Shown piece by piece: positions 25,393 through 33,652 of a stretch of 36,528 nucleotides of DNA. Source of the DNA: Candidatus Kuenenia stuttgartensis (GTDB taxonomy: Bacteria; Planctomycetota; Phycisphaerae; Sedimentisphaerales; CAMDDF01). Location of the stretch: NCBI GenBank assembly GCA_945890885.1, contig CAMDDF010000009.1, forward strand, positions 1 through 36,528. The letters are read 5' to 3'. The translations under genes and the position numbers were made by a program. Under the pieces are notes generated by a model. The model searched no databases, had not been told where the DNA came from, and saw nothing but the letters and a program-made list of their open reading frames with translations. Position 1 is the stretch's first letter; each line of letters starts with the position of its first letter.

Positions 25393-26697
25393 TCAAATTC
25401 TTTGTTTGGAATTATAGCTTTGTATAAGTTCATACCACATTGGGAATAATTTTTCAATTTCGCTTTTCTCGGCTGGTTTCGATTCGTAGCCGCTGGAGAG
25501 ATTTATAAGTTTTATCATTGAGCCGTTTGCATCAAGAATAATATGGTTGATGGTCTGCTGATTATCCAGGCTCCTCAGAATTATAACACTGTTCGAGCTG
25601 TTGGGGTCTTGAGGCTGTTTCTCAAATATTGTCGGAACTATTCTGCCTCGGCTGTCGAGGATGTCCAGTATTATTGATTGGCTGTCGCTGTGCTGGAAAG
25701 ATTTGGCGATGATTTGATAAAAATATTCCGGAATAGGAGGCACAGGCAATGATAAAGTTATGGGTTCAGCCAGAGTAAAAGCCTGCAATTGCAGGACAGG
25801 ATGATTGTACAGAATTTCATAAAATTCCTGCCTTGCGTTTTGCTGGTATTCAAATTTACTTTTGATGCTGAACGATTGAAGGTCGGCAGAAAACGTCAGT
25901 TCCTCAACTTTAGTGTTGCCAGCTTCTTGATCATTCATGTATTCAAAGCTGGTTATTGCTGTATTTTCAGCCGCCAGATGCGAAAGTTTTTCAAGGTAAA
26001 ATCCGACAGGTTTTCCTGATGAGTCCATAGTGAGATATTGGCTGTTTTGCCGAACGACGGGTTCAGCAGAGATTCGGTTGGAAAAATCGCTGGAGAAATT
26101 TATGCCTTTGATTAGCTGTGGGTCGTCATTATATGCCAAGCCTTTTTGCAGGGCAGCGAAAATTCTTGAGATAGTCTCGGAACTTTCAAATGATTCTACA
26201 CGGATTTCAAGCTGCCTGGAAAGATTAAGGTTGCCCAGAGCTATGATTCGATACACCCTTTGAGATTGGATAGTTTTTTGCGGGGAAAGGAATCTTTCCA
26301 TGGTTTCAAACTGCACCCAGTGAAATTTTTTGTCGCCCAAGGAAAACTCACCCTTATTGGTGATGCCGAGCCGGCTGAATTTATTGTTGAGGTATTGTTC
26401 CGGAGAATCCTGAAAATTGGCAAGGTGGCAGATGAATGTTGTTGCAGTGGTGGTTTTGCCCGCAATTAATACATAGGATGTATTGTTGTAATTCCATTGG
26501 GAATCACTTTGCCAGGATGGCCCTTGGGGCAGCGACACTGCAAGGCCGGTGCCTGCCAAAGCTATCGGCTTAGAGAGTTCAATTTTCGTCCGCACAGATA
26601 CCAGCATTTTCGCCGCAAGGATGGTAATAAGCAAAAGGGCAAGAAACGCTATCTTGTCTATGCCGGCAAAGTTGAGATTTTTTAAAATATTTTTCAT
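25393..26697 (-). CDS. hypothetical single-pass membrane protein
   Basis: 434 residues that I do not recognise. One membrane helix at about 12-32 is followed by a large, probably extracytoplasmic domain of mixed beta character with few cysteines. The section at about 60-190 alternates hydrophobic strands with a W-V-Q-F-E-T-M-E-R-F-L pattern. The C-terminal half is rich in charged and polar residues with no obvious motif. It is the first gene of a long minus-strand run and ends ten bases before trxB, so the two are very likely co-transcribed. The weak ribosome binding site leaves the ATG at 26697 as the likeliest but unproven start. Confidence 0.75.
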   Translation of the reverse strand: MKNILKNLNFAGIDKIAFLALLLITILAAKMLVSVRTKIELSKPIALAGTGLAVSLPQGPSWQSDSQWNYNNTSYVLIAGKTTTATTFICHLANFQDSPEQYLNNKFSRLGITNKGEFSLGDKKFHWVQFETMERFLSPQKTIQSQRVYRIIALGNLNLSRQLEIRVESFESSETISRIFAALQKGLAYNDDPQLIKGINFSSDFSNRISAEPVVRQNSQYLTMDSSGKPVGFYLEKLSHLAAENTAITSFEYMNDQEAGNTKVEELTFSADLQSFSIKSKFEYQQNARQEFYEILYNHPVLQLQAFTLAEPITLSLPVPPIPEYFYQIIAKSFQHSDSQSIILDILDSRGRIVPTIFEKQPQDPNSSNSVIILRSLDNQQTINHIILDANGSMIKLINLSSGYESKPAEKSEIEKLFPMWYELIQSYNSKQRI

Positions 26698-26840
26698 ATA
26701 ACTGAAATCATTTCATTTGGTTTAAGGATGTTAACTAATCCACAATGGAGAGCATAGGATATAGCTAAATGCTCAAGAATAAAAGTAATAATGCCGAAAA
26801 TTTATTATAGCATTGAAATTATTGGAAAGTTATTTCAGAG

Positions 26841-27629
26841 ATGGGTATGTTTGAGCCGGAAACGCTTAAAAATCAGGGCATAATCAAGGCTCTTTGCCTA
26901 GCAAAGCAGGGGTCAACGGTTCTCAATATGAGCTTTTTATCTGCGGGGAAATGGAAAACCGCTAAAACTTACGTATCTGGGATCGATGACAATGAGGTTA
27001 TGATTAAATCAGACGAGCCTGGGCGTGTATGCTGTTCGGAAATCCTCAAGACAGACCAACCGGTCGGTATTTCATTTGAAATAGAGCATTTTAAGTATAT
27101 TTTTGAGAGCAAAGTGGTCCGTTGTTCCCAAGAAAATGGCTGTACAGTGCTTGAAATTCCAGAAAAAATCGAAAAACTCATGCGTCGAAGCTATTCCAGG
27201 GTACTGGTTCCTGAAAATATGGCGGTGAAAGTTATGTTCTGGCACAGGGGTTATGACGATGAAAAGGGAACTGTGCCGGATGAGGATTTTTGGCAGGGTC
27301 GGCTTTTGAATCTTTCTGCTGGCGGTATGAAAATGAGCATATCAGCGGATAAAAAGTGCCATTTTGAGCCAGGCCAGCTTGTTGGCTTGCAGTTTACCGC
27401 GATGCCTTACGAAAAGCCGGTGCTTTTAGAGGGTCTTGTTATCCATATTCATCCTGCCGAGGATGGCAACGGTGATTTTTTCGAACTTGGCGTAGAGTTT
27501 ATGGGGCTTGAAATAAGCTGGGAAGGCAGAAACAAATTGCGTAGGCTGGTTGAAATAATCGAGCAATACGAGAAAATCAACGGTAAAAACGGCCACACAG
27601 GCAACGGAAAAAAGTCCGCTCAGACATAG
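26841..27629 (+). CDS. PilZ-domain protein (YcgR-like)
   Basis: 262 residues. An N-terminal beta domain (about 20-112) resembles the YcgR flagellar brake. The C-terminal PilZ domain (about 114-245) carries R115-R-S-Y-S-R120 and N157-L-S-A-G-G162, the RxxxR and (D/N)-x-S-x-x-G motifs that bind cyclic di-GMP. All key residues are present, so it is likely a true c-di-GMP receptor. In YcgR-type proteins the complex slows the motor by acting on MotA/FliG, which would fit the flagellar genes in this window, though it is not next to them. Its 3' end overlaps the convergent phhB by ten bases. Confidence 0.88.
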   Translation: MGMFEPETLKNQGIIKALCLAKQGSTVLNMSFLSAGKWKTAKTYVSGIDDNEVMIKSDEPGRVCCSEILKTDQPVGISFEIEHFKYIFESKVVRCSQENGCTVLEIPEKIEKLMRRSYSRVLVPENMAVKVMFWHRGYDDEKGTVPDEDFWQGRLLNLSAGGMKMSISADKKCHFEPGQLVGLQFTAMPYEKPVLLEGLVIHIHPAEDGNGDFFELGVEFMGLEISWEGRNKLRRLVEIIEQYEKINGKNGHTGNGKKSAQT

Positions 27630-27964
27630 AGTTTATCCGCTTTGGCGGCAAAAATGAAGTCGTTTTCGTGTAAACCGCCGATTTTATGTGTCCAAATGGT
27701 CAATCTGACCAGTCCCCATGCAAGAAAAATATCCGGATGGTGGCCTTGATTCTCAGCCAAATCGCCGACTTTATTGACAAAAACAAGGGCTTCCCTGAAA
27801 TTTTTGAATTTAAATGACTTTTCGAGCTTTTTGTCTTCGATGATTTGCCAGCCATCGGGAAGTTGCTGTTTTAACGGTATAATTTGTTCCGGTGCAAGAG
27901 GCGGCACACCGCCTTTGCAGGGAGTACAGACTTTCGAGTCAAGCGAACATCCGCCGTTCTGCAT
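27620..27964 (-). CDS. phhB: pterin-4-alpha-carbinolamine dehydratase
   Basis: 114 residues. The active-site signature E-N-Q-G-H-H-P-D followed by W-G-L-V and W-T-H-K (about 73-98) matches PCD/DCoH, which dehydrates 4a-hydroxytetrahydropterin after aromatic amino acid hydroxylation. The N-terminus includes C-x-x-C in the K-V-C-T-P-C-K-G-G-V-P-P-L pattern seen in many bacterial homologues. No hydroxylase is nearby, so the role may be general pterin recycling. AAGGAG precedes ATG 27964; it follows the amidase by eight bases. Confidence 0.93.
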   Translation of the reverse strand: MQNGGCSLDSKVCTPCKGGVPPLAPEQIIPLKQQLPDGWQIIEDKKLEKSFKFKNFREALVFVNKVGDLAENQGHHPDIFLAWGLVRLTIWTHKIGGLHENDFIFAAKADKLYV

Positions 27965-27972
27965 TTTGCTCC

Positions 27973-28731
27973 TTATTGTAGTTGGCAGACAGCCTCAGCA
28001 ATTGCCTTGGCGATTTTAATCTGATGGGCAGGGTTGTTGAGCCGTTGGGCTTCCTGTTTGTTGGTAAGATAGCCGCATTCGATAAGTACAGCGGGACTTG
28101 AGTGCTGAATAAGTACCTTAAAATCAGCATTTCTTACGCCACGGGGCTTAAAACCCCAGTTTCTAAATGATGCATTTATTTTCATCGCAGCAGTTCTGCT
28201 CTTTTGTGAGGCACTTCTAGCCACATAAACAGATGGCCCGCAGATGCTGAGATCATGAGGGTTTGCGTCAGTGTGGATGGCAATGAACAGGTCTGGTTTG
28301 TACTTTTGGGCAACAGCTGACCTTTCTTCAAGTTCTAAAAATGTGTCGCTTTTTCGTGTCATGATAACTCTTGCGCCACATTTTGTAAGCTGTTTTTCGA
28401 GCTCGCGGGCTATCACAAGATTGAGATATTTTTCCTGCGCGGAAGAGTAACTAGCTTTGGTTGCACCGGGGTCTTTTCCGCCGTGGCCTGGGTCGATTAC
28501 TATAACTTTACCATCGAGTGAATTATTGGATGATGGACTGGTGTATGTTGATGTTTTTGGTTTTGGTGCTGTCGGCGCAGAATTTTTATACATATTCGGC
28601 GTATAAAGCGGCTTGGTCTCAGCAGCAGGGGCAGTTATCTGGGGGGTATAATCTTGGGGTGCGCCGCAACCAATGATGAACATTGCTGAAGATACGAACA
28701 GGGTACATACTAATCTATAGATATTTGTCAC
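27973..28731 (-). CDS. N-acetylmuramoyl-L-alanine amidase (Amidase_3) lipoprotein
   Basis: 252 residues. A signal peptide with lipobox I-I-G-C (C22) predicts a lipid-anchored envelope protein. A P/T/S-rich linker (25-70) leads to the zinc amidase domain (about 73-250): V-I-D-P-G-H-G-G-K-D-P-G with the first zinc histidine, E-L-E-E-R near 152, A-I-H-T-D-A-N with another zinc histidine, and V-L-I-E-C-G-Y-L-T-N with the catalytic glutamate. It cleaves the amide bond between MurNAc and the stem peptide, for example in cell separation. Start codon is GTG 28731, with GGAG five bases upstream. Confidence 0.93.
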   Translation of the reverse strand: MTNIYRLVCTLFVSSAMFIIGCGAPQDYTPQITAPAAETKPLYTPNMYKNSAPTAPKPKTSTYTSPSSNNSLDGKVIVIDPGHGGKDPGATKASYSSAQEKYLNLVIARELEKQLTKCGARVIMTRKSDTFLELEERSAVAQKYKPDLFIAIHTDANPHDLSICGPSVYVARSASQKSRTAAMKINASFRNWGFKPRGVRNADFKVLIQHSSPAVLIECGYLTNKQEAQRLNNPAHQIKIAKAIAEAVCQLQ

Positions 28732-28757
28732 AATTACTCCGATAAAAACTTAAAAAA

Positions 28758-28785
28758 ATTATAGCCGCTTTACATTAATCGGCAA
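28758..28785 (-). promoter_or_regulatory. putative sigma-70 promoter of the amidase-phhB operon
   Basis: Minus strand TTGCCG (28785-28780), 16-base spacer, perfect TATAAT (28763-28758). Transcription would start near 28751, about 20 bases before the GTG. It lies back to back with the Rrf2 promoter without overlap. Confidence 0.55.
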
Positions 28786-28830
28786 TATAACCGAAATTCG
28801 AGAAATATTTTAAATATTTTTAAAAAAGTA

Positions 28831-28859
28831 TTGACATTTTTCGAGAGTAAGACTAAATT
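28831..28859 (+). promoter_or_regulatory. sigma-70 promoter of the Rrf2-hcp operon
   Basis: Perfect TTGACA (28831-28836), 17-base spacer, TAAATT (28854-28859). The AT-rich run 28801-28830 could act as an UP element. The -10 hexamer lies within a perfect inverted repeat, so the promoter should be repressible. Confidence 0.8.
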
Positions 28860-28868
28860 GGTCTTACT
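28846..28868 (+). promoter_or_regulatory. operator: perfect 8-bp inverted repeat over the -10 box
   Basis: AGTAAGAC (28846-28853), seven bases, GTCTTACT (28861-28868). The arms are exact reverse complements, and the inner bases are also largely symmetric (GAC-N7-GTC with central AAATT). The position over the -10 and start region and the adjacency to an Rrf2 gene make it the likely site for autoregulation. Confidence 0.75.
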
Positions 28869-28892
28869 TGGATTATGTAAAGGTTTTGTTTG

Positions 28893-29327
28893 ATGAACTT
28901 TATAAAACAAAATAGTGATTACGCATTGAGAATGATTGTTAATCTTGCCCAGGCTTATCAGCGGGACGAAGTTGTTTCTGCTCATAAGCTGGCGGAGGAA
29001 GAAGAGGTATCTCCTCAATTTACAGCCAAGATATTGCAAAAGCTTGCCAAGGCAGACCTTATCGAATCGTTGATGGGACCAACCGGCGGCTATAAATTGA
29101 AAAGGCATCCTGAAGAAATTTCCATGGCGCAGGTTATTGTTGGGATGCAGGGGCCGGTATGCCTCAATAAATGTTCGCCTGGAATCGCAAGCTGTCCGAG
29201 GCAGCCCAGATGTCCGATTTCCAGAATTGTGTGTGAACTTGAAAGTGATATCGTAAAAAAACTATCTAATATAAGCATCAAAGATATAATTGAAAATAAA
29301 GGAAAGGGGTTTAACGATGGGCGATAA
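28893..29327 (+). CDS. Rrf2-family transcriptional regulator, probable Fe-S sensor
   Basis: 144 residues from ATG 28893. A winged helix at about 8-70 (S-D-Y-A-L-R-M-I-V-N-L-A; V-S-P-Q-F-T-A-K-I-L-Q-K-L; G-P-T-G-G-Y-K-L) is typical of Rrf2. Cysteines C90, C94, C101 and C107 cluster after the wing in C-x3-C-x6-C-x5-C, as in IscR/NsrR proteins that hold a [2Fe-2S] or [4Fe-4S] cluster. Heading an operon with hcp, it most resembles the role of NsrR, the nitric-oxide-sensing repressor of hcp in enterobacteria. Likely it binds the inverted repeat 28846-28868 and is released by NO or redox stress. Its end overlaps the cupin gene by 11 bases. Confidence 0.9.
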   Translation: MNFIKQNSDYALRMIVNLAQAYQRDEVVSAHKLAEEEEVSPQFTAKILQKLAKADLIESLMGPTGGYKLKRHPEEISMAQVIVGMQGPVCLNKCSPGIASCPRQPRCPISRIVCELESDIVKKLSNISIKDIIENKGKGFNDGR

Positions 29328-29658
29328 CATTCTAAGTCAATGCTTTGGCAAGGCGGCCGACCTTTTAAGTCTTGTCGATTACGCCGCAGATGCGGTTGTC
29401 AGTAAAACACTGCTCGACAAGCAAACAGGGACAATAACTTTATTTTCATTCGATGCCGGACAGGGATTGAGTACACACAGTGCCCCTTACGATGCCTCGG
29501 TCTATGTGCTTGACGGCAAGGTCGAGATAACGATAAGCGGAAAGGCAAGCGTAGTGTCCGCGGGTGAATTTATTATAATGCCCGCTAACCAGCCGCACGC
29601 ACTTAAAGCGATAGGAAAATTTAAAATGTTGTTAATAATGATACGGGATAAGAAATAA
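29317..29658 (+). CDS. small cupin-domain protein
   Basis: 113 residues from ATG 29317, which follows AAAGGGG; a longer frame to 29290 lacks a ribosome binding site and lies inside the Rrf2 gene. One cupin barrel: F-D-A-G-Q-G-L-S-T-H-S-A-P-Y-D-A, V-Y-V-L-D-G-K-V-E-I, then G-E-F-I-I-M-P-A-N-Q-P-H-A-L. Only two histidines occupy the metal positions. Metal and substrate are unknown. Translationally coupled to the regulator and followed by hcp 21 bases later, it is probably part of the same stress response. Confidence 0.88.
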   Translation: MGDNILSQCFGKAADLLSLVDYAADAVVSKTLLDKQTGTITLFSFDAGQGLSTHSAPYDASVYVLDGKVEITISGKASVVSAGEFIIMPANQPHALKAIGKFKMLLIMIRDKK

Positions 29659-29679
29659 AAACTTTGAAAGGGATGAAAA

Positions 29680-31269
29680 ATGTCAATGTACTGTTATCAG
29701 TGTGAGCAAACAGCAGGAGGCAAAGGATGCACAAGAGTTGGCGTTTGCGGCAAAGATGAAACCACCGCAAATTTTCAGGATGCCCTTTTGCAAAAAGCCA
29801 GAGAGATTTCTTTCTATGCCAATCGTGCAAGAAAAGCAGGGTTATTGGATAATGCGATTGACAGATTCGTAGTCGAAGCATTGTTTCTTACCGTAACAAA
29901 CGTAAATTTTGATTCCGCAAGGATTCAGGAATTCATCACCAGAGCCGACGCGATAATTGTAAGGGCAAAAAATATCAGCGGCACAACCGATAAATTCACA
30001 GCGGTCAATATTGGTGATGTTCCGTTTATTGAGGCGCAAAAGAGCAAGCTCGGCGAAGATATTACAAGCTTGCAGGAATTGATAACTTACGGATTGAAAG
30101 GTTCGGCGGCTTATGCGGACCACGCGGCGGTGCTTGGTTTTCAGGACGATAGTATTTATGCGTTCTTTCACGAGGCGTTGGATTTTCTCAACGGCAAAGA
30201 TGCTCTGAATGTTGATAAGCTGGTTGGGATGGCGATGAAGTGCGGCGAAGTGAATTTGAAAGTTATGGAGCTGCTCGATAAAGCAAACACCGAAACTTAC
30301 GGCCATCCAGAGCCGACACAGGTGAAAGTATCGCCTGTCAAGGGCAAATGTATTCTCGTATCAGGACATGACTTGAAAGACCTTTATGAGCTTTTGAGGC
30401 AGACAGAGGGATTGGGTATCAATATTTATACACACGGCGAAATGCTGCCGTGCCTTGCGTATCCCGGTTTGAAGAAGTTCAAACACCTTGTCGGTAATTA
30501 CGGCGGAGCGTGGCAGGATCAGGCGAAAGAGTTTGATGCTTTCCCCGGCCCGATTTTGATGACGACAAATTGCATTCAAAAGCCGAAAGACTCATATAAG
30601 GATAGAATTTTCACAACAGGCCTTGTCGGCTGGGCAGGTGTAAAACATATCAGCAGTAAAGATTTCAAGCCAGTGATAGAAGCGGCGGTAATAGCTAAAG
30701 GCTTTAAGGAAGATGCCCCGACAAAAACCATTATGGTTGGTTTCGGACGCAACGCGGTGATGAGTGTCGCCGGTACAGTCATTGATGCAGTCAAAGCTGG
30801 TAAGATTAAACGGTTCTTCCTTGTCGGCGGATGCGACGGCGCAAAGCCCGGCAGGAATTATTATACCGAGCTGGCAGAGCAGATACCCAACGATTGCGTG
30901 ATAATGACCCTGGCGTGCGGCAAGTATCGTTTTAATAAGCTTGAATTTGGCGACATCGGCGGAATTCCAAGACTGCTTGATATCGGCCAGTGCAATGATG
31001 CGTATTCCGCGATACAAATTGCGGTCGCTCTTGCAGGTGCGTTCAAGTGCGGCGTAAATGATTTGCCGCTGAGCATCGTGCTTAGCTGGTATGAGCAGAA
31101 AGCGGTTTGCATATTGCTGACGCTGCTGTATCTTGGAATCCAGAATATGAGAATCGGGCCTTCTTTGCCGGCGTTTGTTTCTCCAGCGGTTTTGAATGTG
31201 CTTGTTGAAAAGTTTAATCTCAAGCCGGTAACCACCGCCAAGGAAGATTTAGCTGCGATGCTTGCTTGA
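29680..31269 (+). CDS. hcp: hybrid cluster protein (hydroxylamine reductase)
   Basis: 529 residues. N-terminal C5-x2-C8-x8-C17-x5-C23 binds the cubane cluster, with the spacing of the anaerobe type rather than the enterobacterial [2Fe-2S] type. The hybrid cluster ligands are all visible in order: G-H-D-L (His), H-G-E-M (Glu), T-N-C (Cys), G-G-C-D-G, A-C-G-K, I-G-Q-C-N-D and W-Y-E-Q-K-A (Glu, Lys). Hcp reduces NO to nitrous oxide, or hydroxylamine to ammonia, at low oxygen, in the cytoplasm. AAAGG lies upstream of the ATG. No hcr reductase follows; the ferredoxin five positions... downstream at 33653 is the likely electron donor in the same operon. Confidence 0.96.
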   Translation: MSMYCYQCEQTAGGKGCTRVGVCGKDETTANFQDALLQKAREISFYANRARKAGLLDNAIDRFVVEALFLTVTNVNFDSARIQEFITRADAIIVRAKNISGTTDKFTAVNIGDVPFIEAQKSKLGEDITSLQELITYGLKGSAAYADHAAVLGFQDDSIYAFFHEALDFLNGKDALNVDKLVGMAMKCGEVNLKVMELLDKANTETYGHPEPTQVKVSPVKGKCILVSGHDLKDLYELLRQTEGLGINIYTHGEMLPCLAYPGLKKFKHLVGNYGGAWQDQAKEFDAFPGPILMTTNCIQKPKDSYKDRIFTTGLVGWAGVKHISSKDFKPVIEAAVIAKGFKEDAPTKTIMVGFGRNAVMSVAGTVIDAVKAGKIKRFFLVGGCDGAKPGRNYYTELAEQIPNDCVIMTLACGKYRFNKLEFGDIGGIPRLLDIGQCNDAYSAIQIAVALAGAFKCGVNDLPLSIVLSWYEQKAVCILLTLLYLGIQNMRIGPSLPAFVSPAVLNVLVEKFNLKPVTTAKEDLAAMLA

Positions 31270-31305
31270 TGAATAATAGTCATGTAGTGTGAGCGGCAAT
31301 TAGTA

Positions 31306-32340
31306 ATGATTACTGAAATAGAAAATTTGTGGCAGCAGGGCAAATTCCTGAAGACAGCTTTTGATGAATATAAAAAGTGTATTGAAGCTGTCTTCGGGCA
31401 TGCCCGTGCGATACTCCAGACCCCACAGGGCATACCGGCAGAATTTCATGTTGAACTTGGCGGCATATCGAACGAATTTTACTCGATAAAGAGGAATTTG
31501 TTTTCGACGCTTTTTCAATCGGTTTATCATCTGATGAAAATTGAAGAACCCCGGCGGCTTTTTTACGGCAAGCTGAATCACCTCTTCAGAATATGGGTAA
31601 CCTCTGCTGACAATCTTCTCGACAATGAGGATAAAATTGTTGTGCCGATGAAAATCGCAGGCTCATCGCGGGTGATGCGTCAGGTCATTTCAATTATGCT
31701 TGCCGATAGAATTTTGAAAAATATTACCGATGAAGCGGTTTTAAACGGTGTTATAACTGAGTACGAATCATCGTTGATAGTGCAGAAATCTTTGCAAATT
31801 CTTTTGCCAAGCGCAGCTGAAGAGGCCTCCGAGGAAGGTGGCATAACTTGCAGGCCTGACGCGGAATACATTTTAAATACGATACACCGGCTCAAAACAG
31901 GTCTTTTGTTTCATATACCTTTTTTAGGGCCTGACAATATCGAGTACGGACTTGATGTAAAAATAGTTGATTCGTGCAGGCAGGGTCTGATGAATTTTGG
32001 ATTGGGCTGCCAGATAATTGATGATATAAGGGATATTGCTAAGGACTATCTGGAGATGAGGCATAATTATGTATTGTCCGGCATATACCAAAGCTATCCA
32101 GTGTATGCAACAAAGCTTGATGAGCTTGAGCCTGCGATGGAAACTTCGTCTAATTTATTTCATTTATTTCCGGAAGTTACATATCCTGCGGCCCAAAAGG
32201 CTATGGACTTACTTGTCGATGGTCTTTCGTCTCTTGGAAATGCAGGGCTTGGAATAGATAAAAAAACGGAAAGGCTTTTCGGCCTTGGAATATTTGAGAC
32301 TTTGGGTGTAGGAGGAATAACTCGATGCCTGAGTGTCTGA
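31306..32340 (+). CDS. class I isoprenoid synthase-like protein
   Basis: 344 residues, all-helical pattern. Two aspartate-rich motifs on opposite halves, D102-N-L-L-D106-N-E and D239-D-I-R-D243, plus K-T-G at 197-199, match the trans-prenyltransferase fold that binds prenyl diphosphate through Mg ions. The first motif is D-x-x-x-D rather than D-D-x-x-D, and the surrounding sequence is divergent from ordinary GGPP/octaprenyl synthases, so product and chain length are not predictable; it may be a terpene cyclase-like enzyme or another head-to-head type. It starts 36 bases after hcp and overlaps the methyltransferase by 16 bases, so both probably act in one pathway. Confidence 0.75.
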   Translation: MITEIENLWQQGKFLKTAFDEYKKCIEAVFGHARAILQTPQGIPAEFHVELGGISNEFYSIKRNLFSTLFQSVYHLMKIEEPRRLFYGKLNHLFRIWVTSADNLLDNEDKIVVPMKIAGSSRVMRQVISIMLADRILKNITDEAVLNGVITEYESSLIVQKSLQILLPSAAEEASEEGGITCRPDAEYILNTIHRLKTGLLFHIPFLGPDNIEYGLDVKIVDSCRQGLMNFGLGCQIIDDIRDIAKDYLEMRHNYVLSGIYQSYPVYATKLDELEPAMETSSNLFHLFPEVTYPAAQKAMDLLVDGLSSLGNAGLGIDKKTERLFGLGIFETLGVGGITRCLSV

Positions 32341-32999
32341 AAAAATATGATTCGGCTCCCACAAAAGGAAGAACGCTTGACTACGCAGCTGGCGTTTACG
32401 ACGTGCTAAGTCCGCTGATGACTTTTGGCCAGGAAAAGAGAATCGGTAAAATAGCGGTGGAACTTTTAGATTTGAAAGGTTGCGAAAAAATTATCGATAT
32501 CGGCTGCGGCACAGGTTCGTTGACAATCGATATGGCTGAAAAACTTTCGCCCGCAAAAGGCGGACAAATTATCGGCATCGATGCGGCTGCAAAAATGATA
32601 GCCCTGGCTCAAAAAAAAGCCTACGGCATTGGGCAGGCTAAATTTTGTATATCTGCCGCAGAACATCTCGAATATTCTGATGAAACATTTGACTGTGCAA
32701 TTTCGACGTTCTTTTTTCATCATATCGACTTTGAGCTTAAATTGCAGGCGTTGAATGAAATCTGGCGAACATTGAAAAATAATGGCAAGGTTGTTATTGT
32801 CGATGTTGATACGCCGACGAATATTTTCGGTAAAATCTGTGCTTGGAGCGGATACGTATTGTTCCAGCAGCAGGAGATAAAAGAAAACATCGAAGGCAAA
32901 TTAAGAGATGCGATTGTCCAAAGCAGATTTGGGCAGTTTGAATTGATTTCATCGCACATGGGATATGTTTCAATATTTGCATTGCAGAAAAAGGCTTGA
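32325..32999 (+). CDS. class I SAM-dependent methyltransferase (MenG/UbiE-like)
   Basis: 224 residues. SAM-binding motif I is I-I-D-I-G-C-G-T-G-S-L at about 56-66, followed by G-I-D-A-A-A-K-M motif II and F-F-F-H-H-I motif near 128-134. The general plan (Y-D-V-L-S-P near the N-terminus and F-D-C-A-I-S) resembles quinone C-methyltransferases and related small-molecule enzymes. GGAGG precedes ATG 32325, inside the end of the prenyl-synthase-like gene. A prenylated compound is a reasonable substrate by context; this is inference. Confidence 0.85.
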   Translation: MPECLKKYDSAPTKGRTLDYAAGVYDVLSPLMTFGQEKRIGKIAVELLDLKGCEKIIDIGCGTGSLTIDMAEKLSPAKGGQIIGIDAAAKMIALAQKKAYGIGQAKFCISAAEHLEYSDETFDCAISTFFFHHIDFELKLQALNEIWRTLKNNGKVVIVDVDTPTNIFGKICAWSGYVLFQQQEIKENIEGKLRDAIVQSRFGQFELISSHMGYVSIFALQKKA

Positions 33000-33000
33000 G

Positions 33001-33636
33001 ATGAAAAAAATTGTAATATCTTTGCTGATGCTTATTTTTATGCTTACTTTAAAAGCAAAGGCCGAAATTTACGCAGACCCCAACGATGATGAAATCGGAT
33101 GCAAAACGGTCGCATATTTTAATGATTTATTTGCAAAATTAGAACAGGCCGCAACGCACGACCCAAATAAAAATAATTACAGGGATATAATGAAACCTGT
33201 CGCTGAAAGTGTTGATGGCTTTTACGGCGGTTCGCTAATAGATCCGAATTTTATAATCATAGAGGTTTATCATAAGAGCCATTTTCTCGCTCGCGGCTAT
33301 GACCTCAAAAAAGTCAAAGAGCTTGCCGAATTTTACAGGAAGATGAAAGAAAACCCATCGCCGCAGTTGAGTGAACCGGGACGCGGAACCCTTTTGCAGC
33401 CCAAATTGATTTCGATACGGTATCCTGTTATTAAAGACGGAAAGTTAAAAAATATTTTATCGATGATGGTCAGAACAGATACTTACATTAAAGCCGTCGG
33501 CCTTGATAAGTGCAGAGCGTATAAAATTATCTGCAATGAAAAGGCCGCAGAGACAAAAGGAAAGTTCATCGGCGACTATAAAACGGTTAAGCTGAAACTT
33601 CCTTCGACCGAATGGATTATTCAATATCAAAAATAA
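33001..33636 (+). CDS. hypothetical exported protein
   Basis: 211 residues from ATG 33001, one base after the methyltransferase stop codon. A clear signal peptide (K-K, hydrophobic 4-17, A-K-A cleavage near 21) predicts export to the periplasm. The mature part begins with a C34-containing helix and includes Y-P-V-I-K-D-G-K-L-K-N-I-L-S-M-M-V-R-T (about 139-158), reminiscent of a Cache/PDC sensor strand pair, but I cannot assign a family. Three cysteines (about 34, 168, 175). It sits between a methyltransferase and a ferredoxin in the hcp operon, so a link to redox or NO stress is likely but unproven. Confidence 0.75.
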   Translation: MKKIVISLLMLIFMLTLKAKAEIYADPNDDEIGCKTVAYFNDLFAKLEQAATHDPNKNNYRDIMKPVAESVDGFYGGSLIDPNFIIIEVYHKSHFLARGYDLKKVKELAEFYRKMKENPSPQLSEPGRGTLLQPKLISIRYPVIKDGKLKNILSMMVRTDTYIKAVGLDKCRAYKIICNEKAAETKGKFIGDYKTVKLKLPSTEWIIQYQK

Positions 33637-33652
33637 ATATGAAAGATAAATT

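Noticed and set aside
28801-28830. AAATATTT repeats upstream of the Rrf2 promoter
   Set aside because: Simple AT-rich sequence; could be an UP element but too low in complexity to call a binding site.
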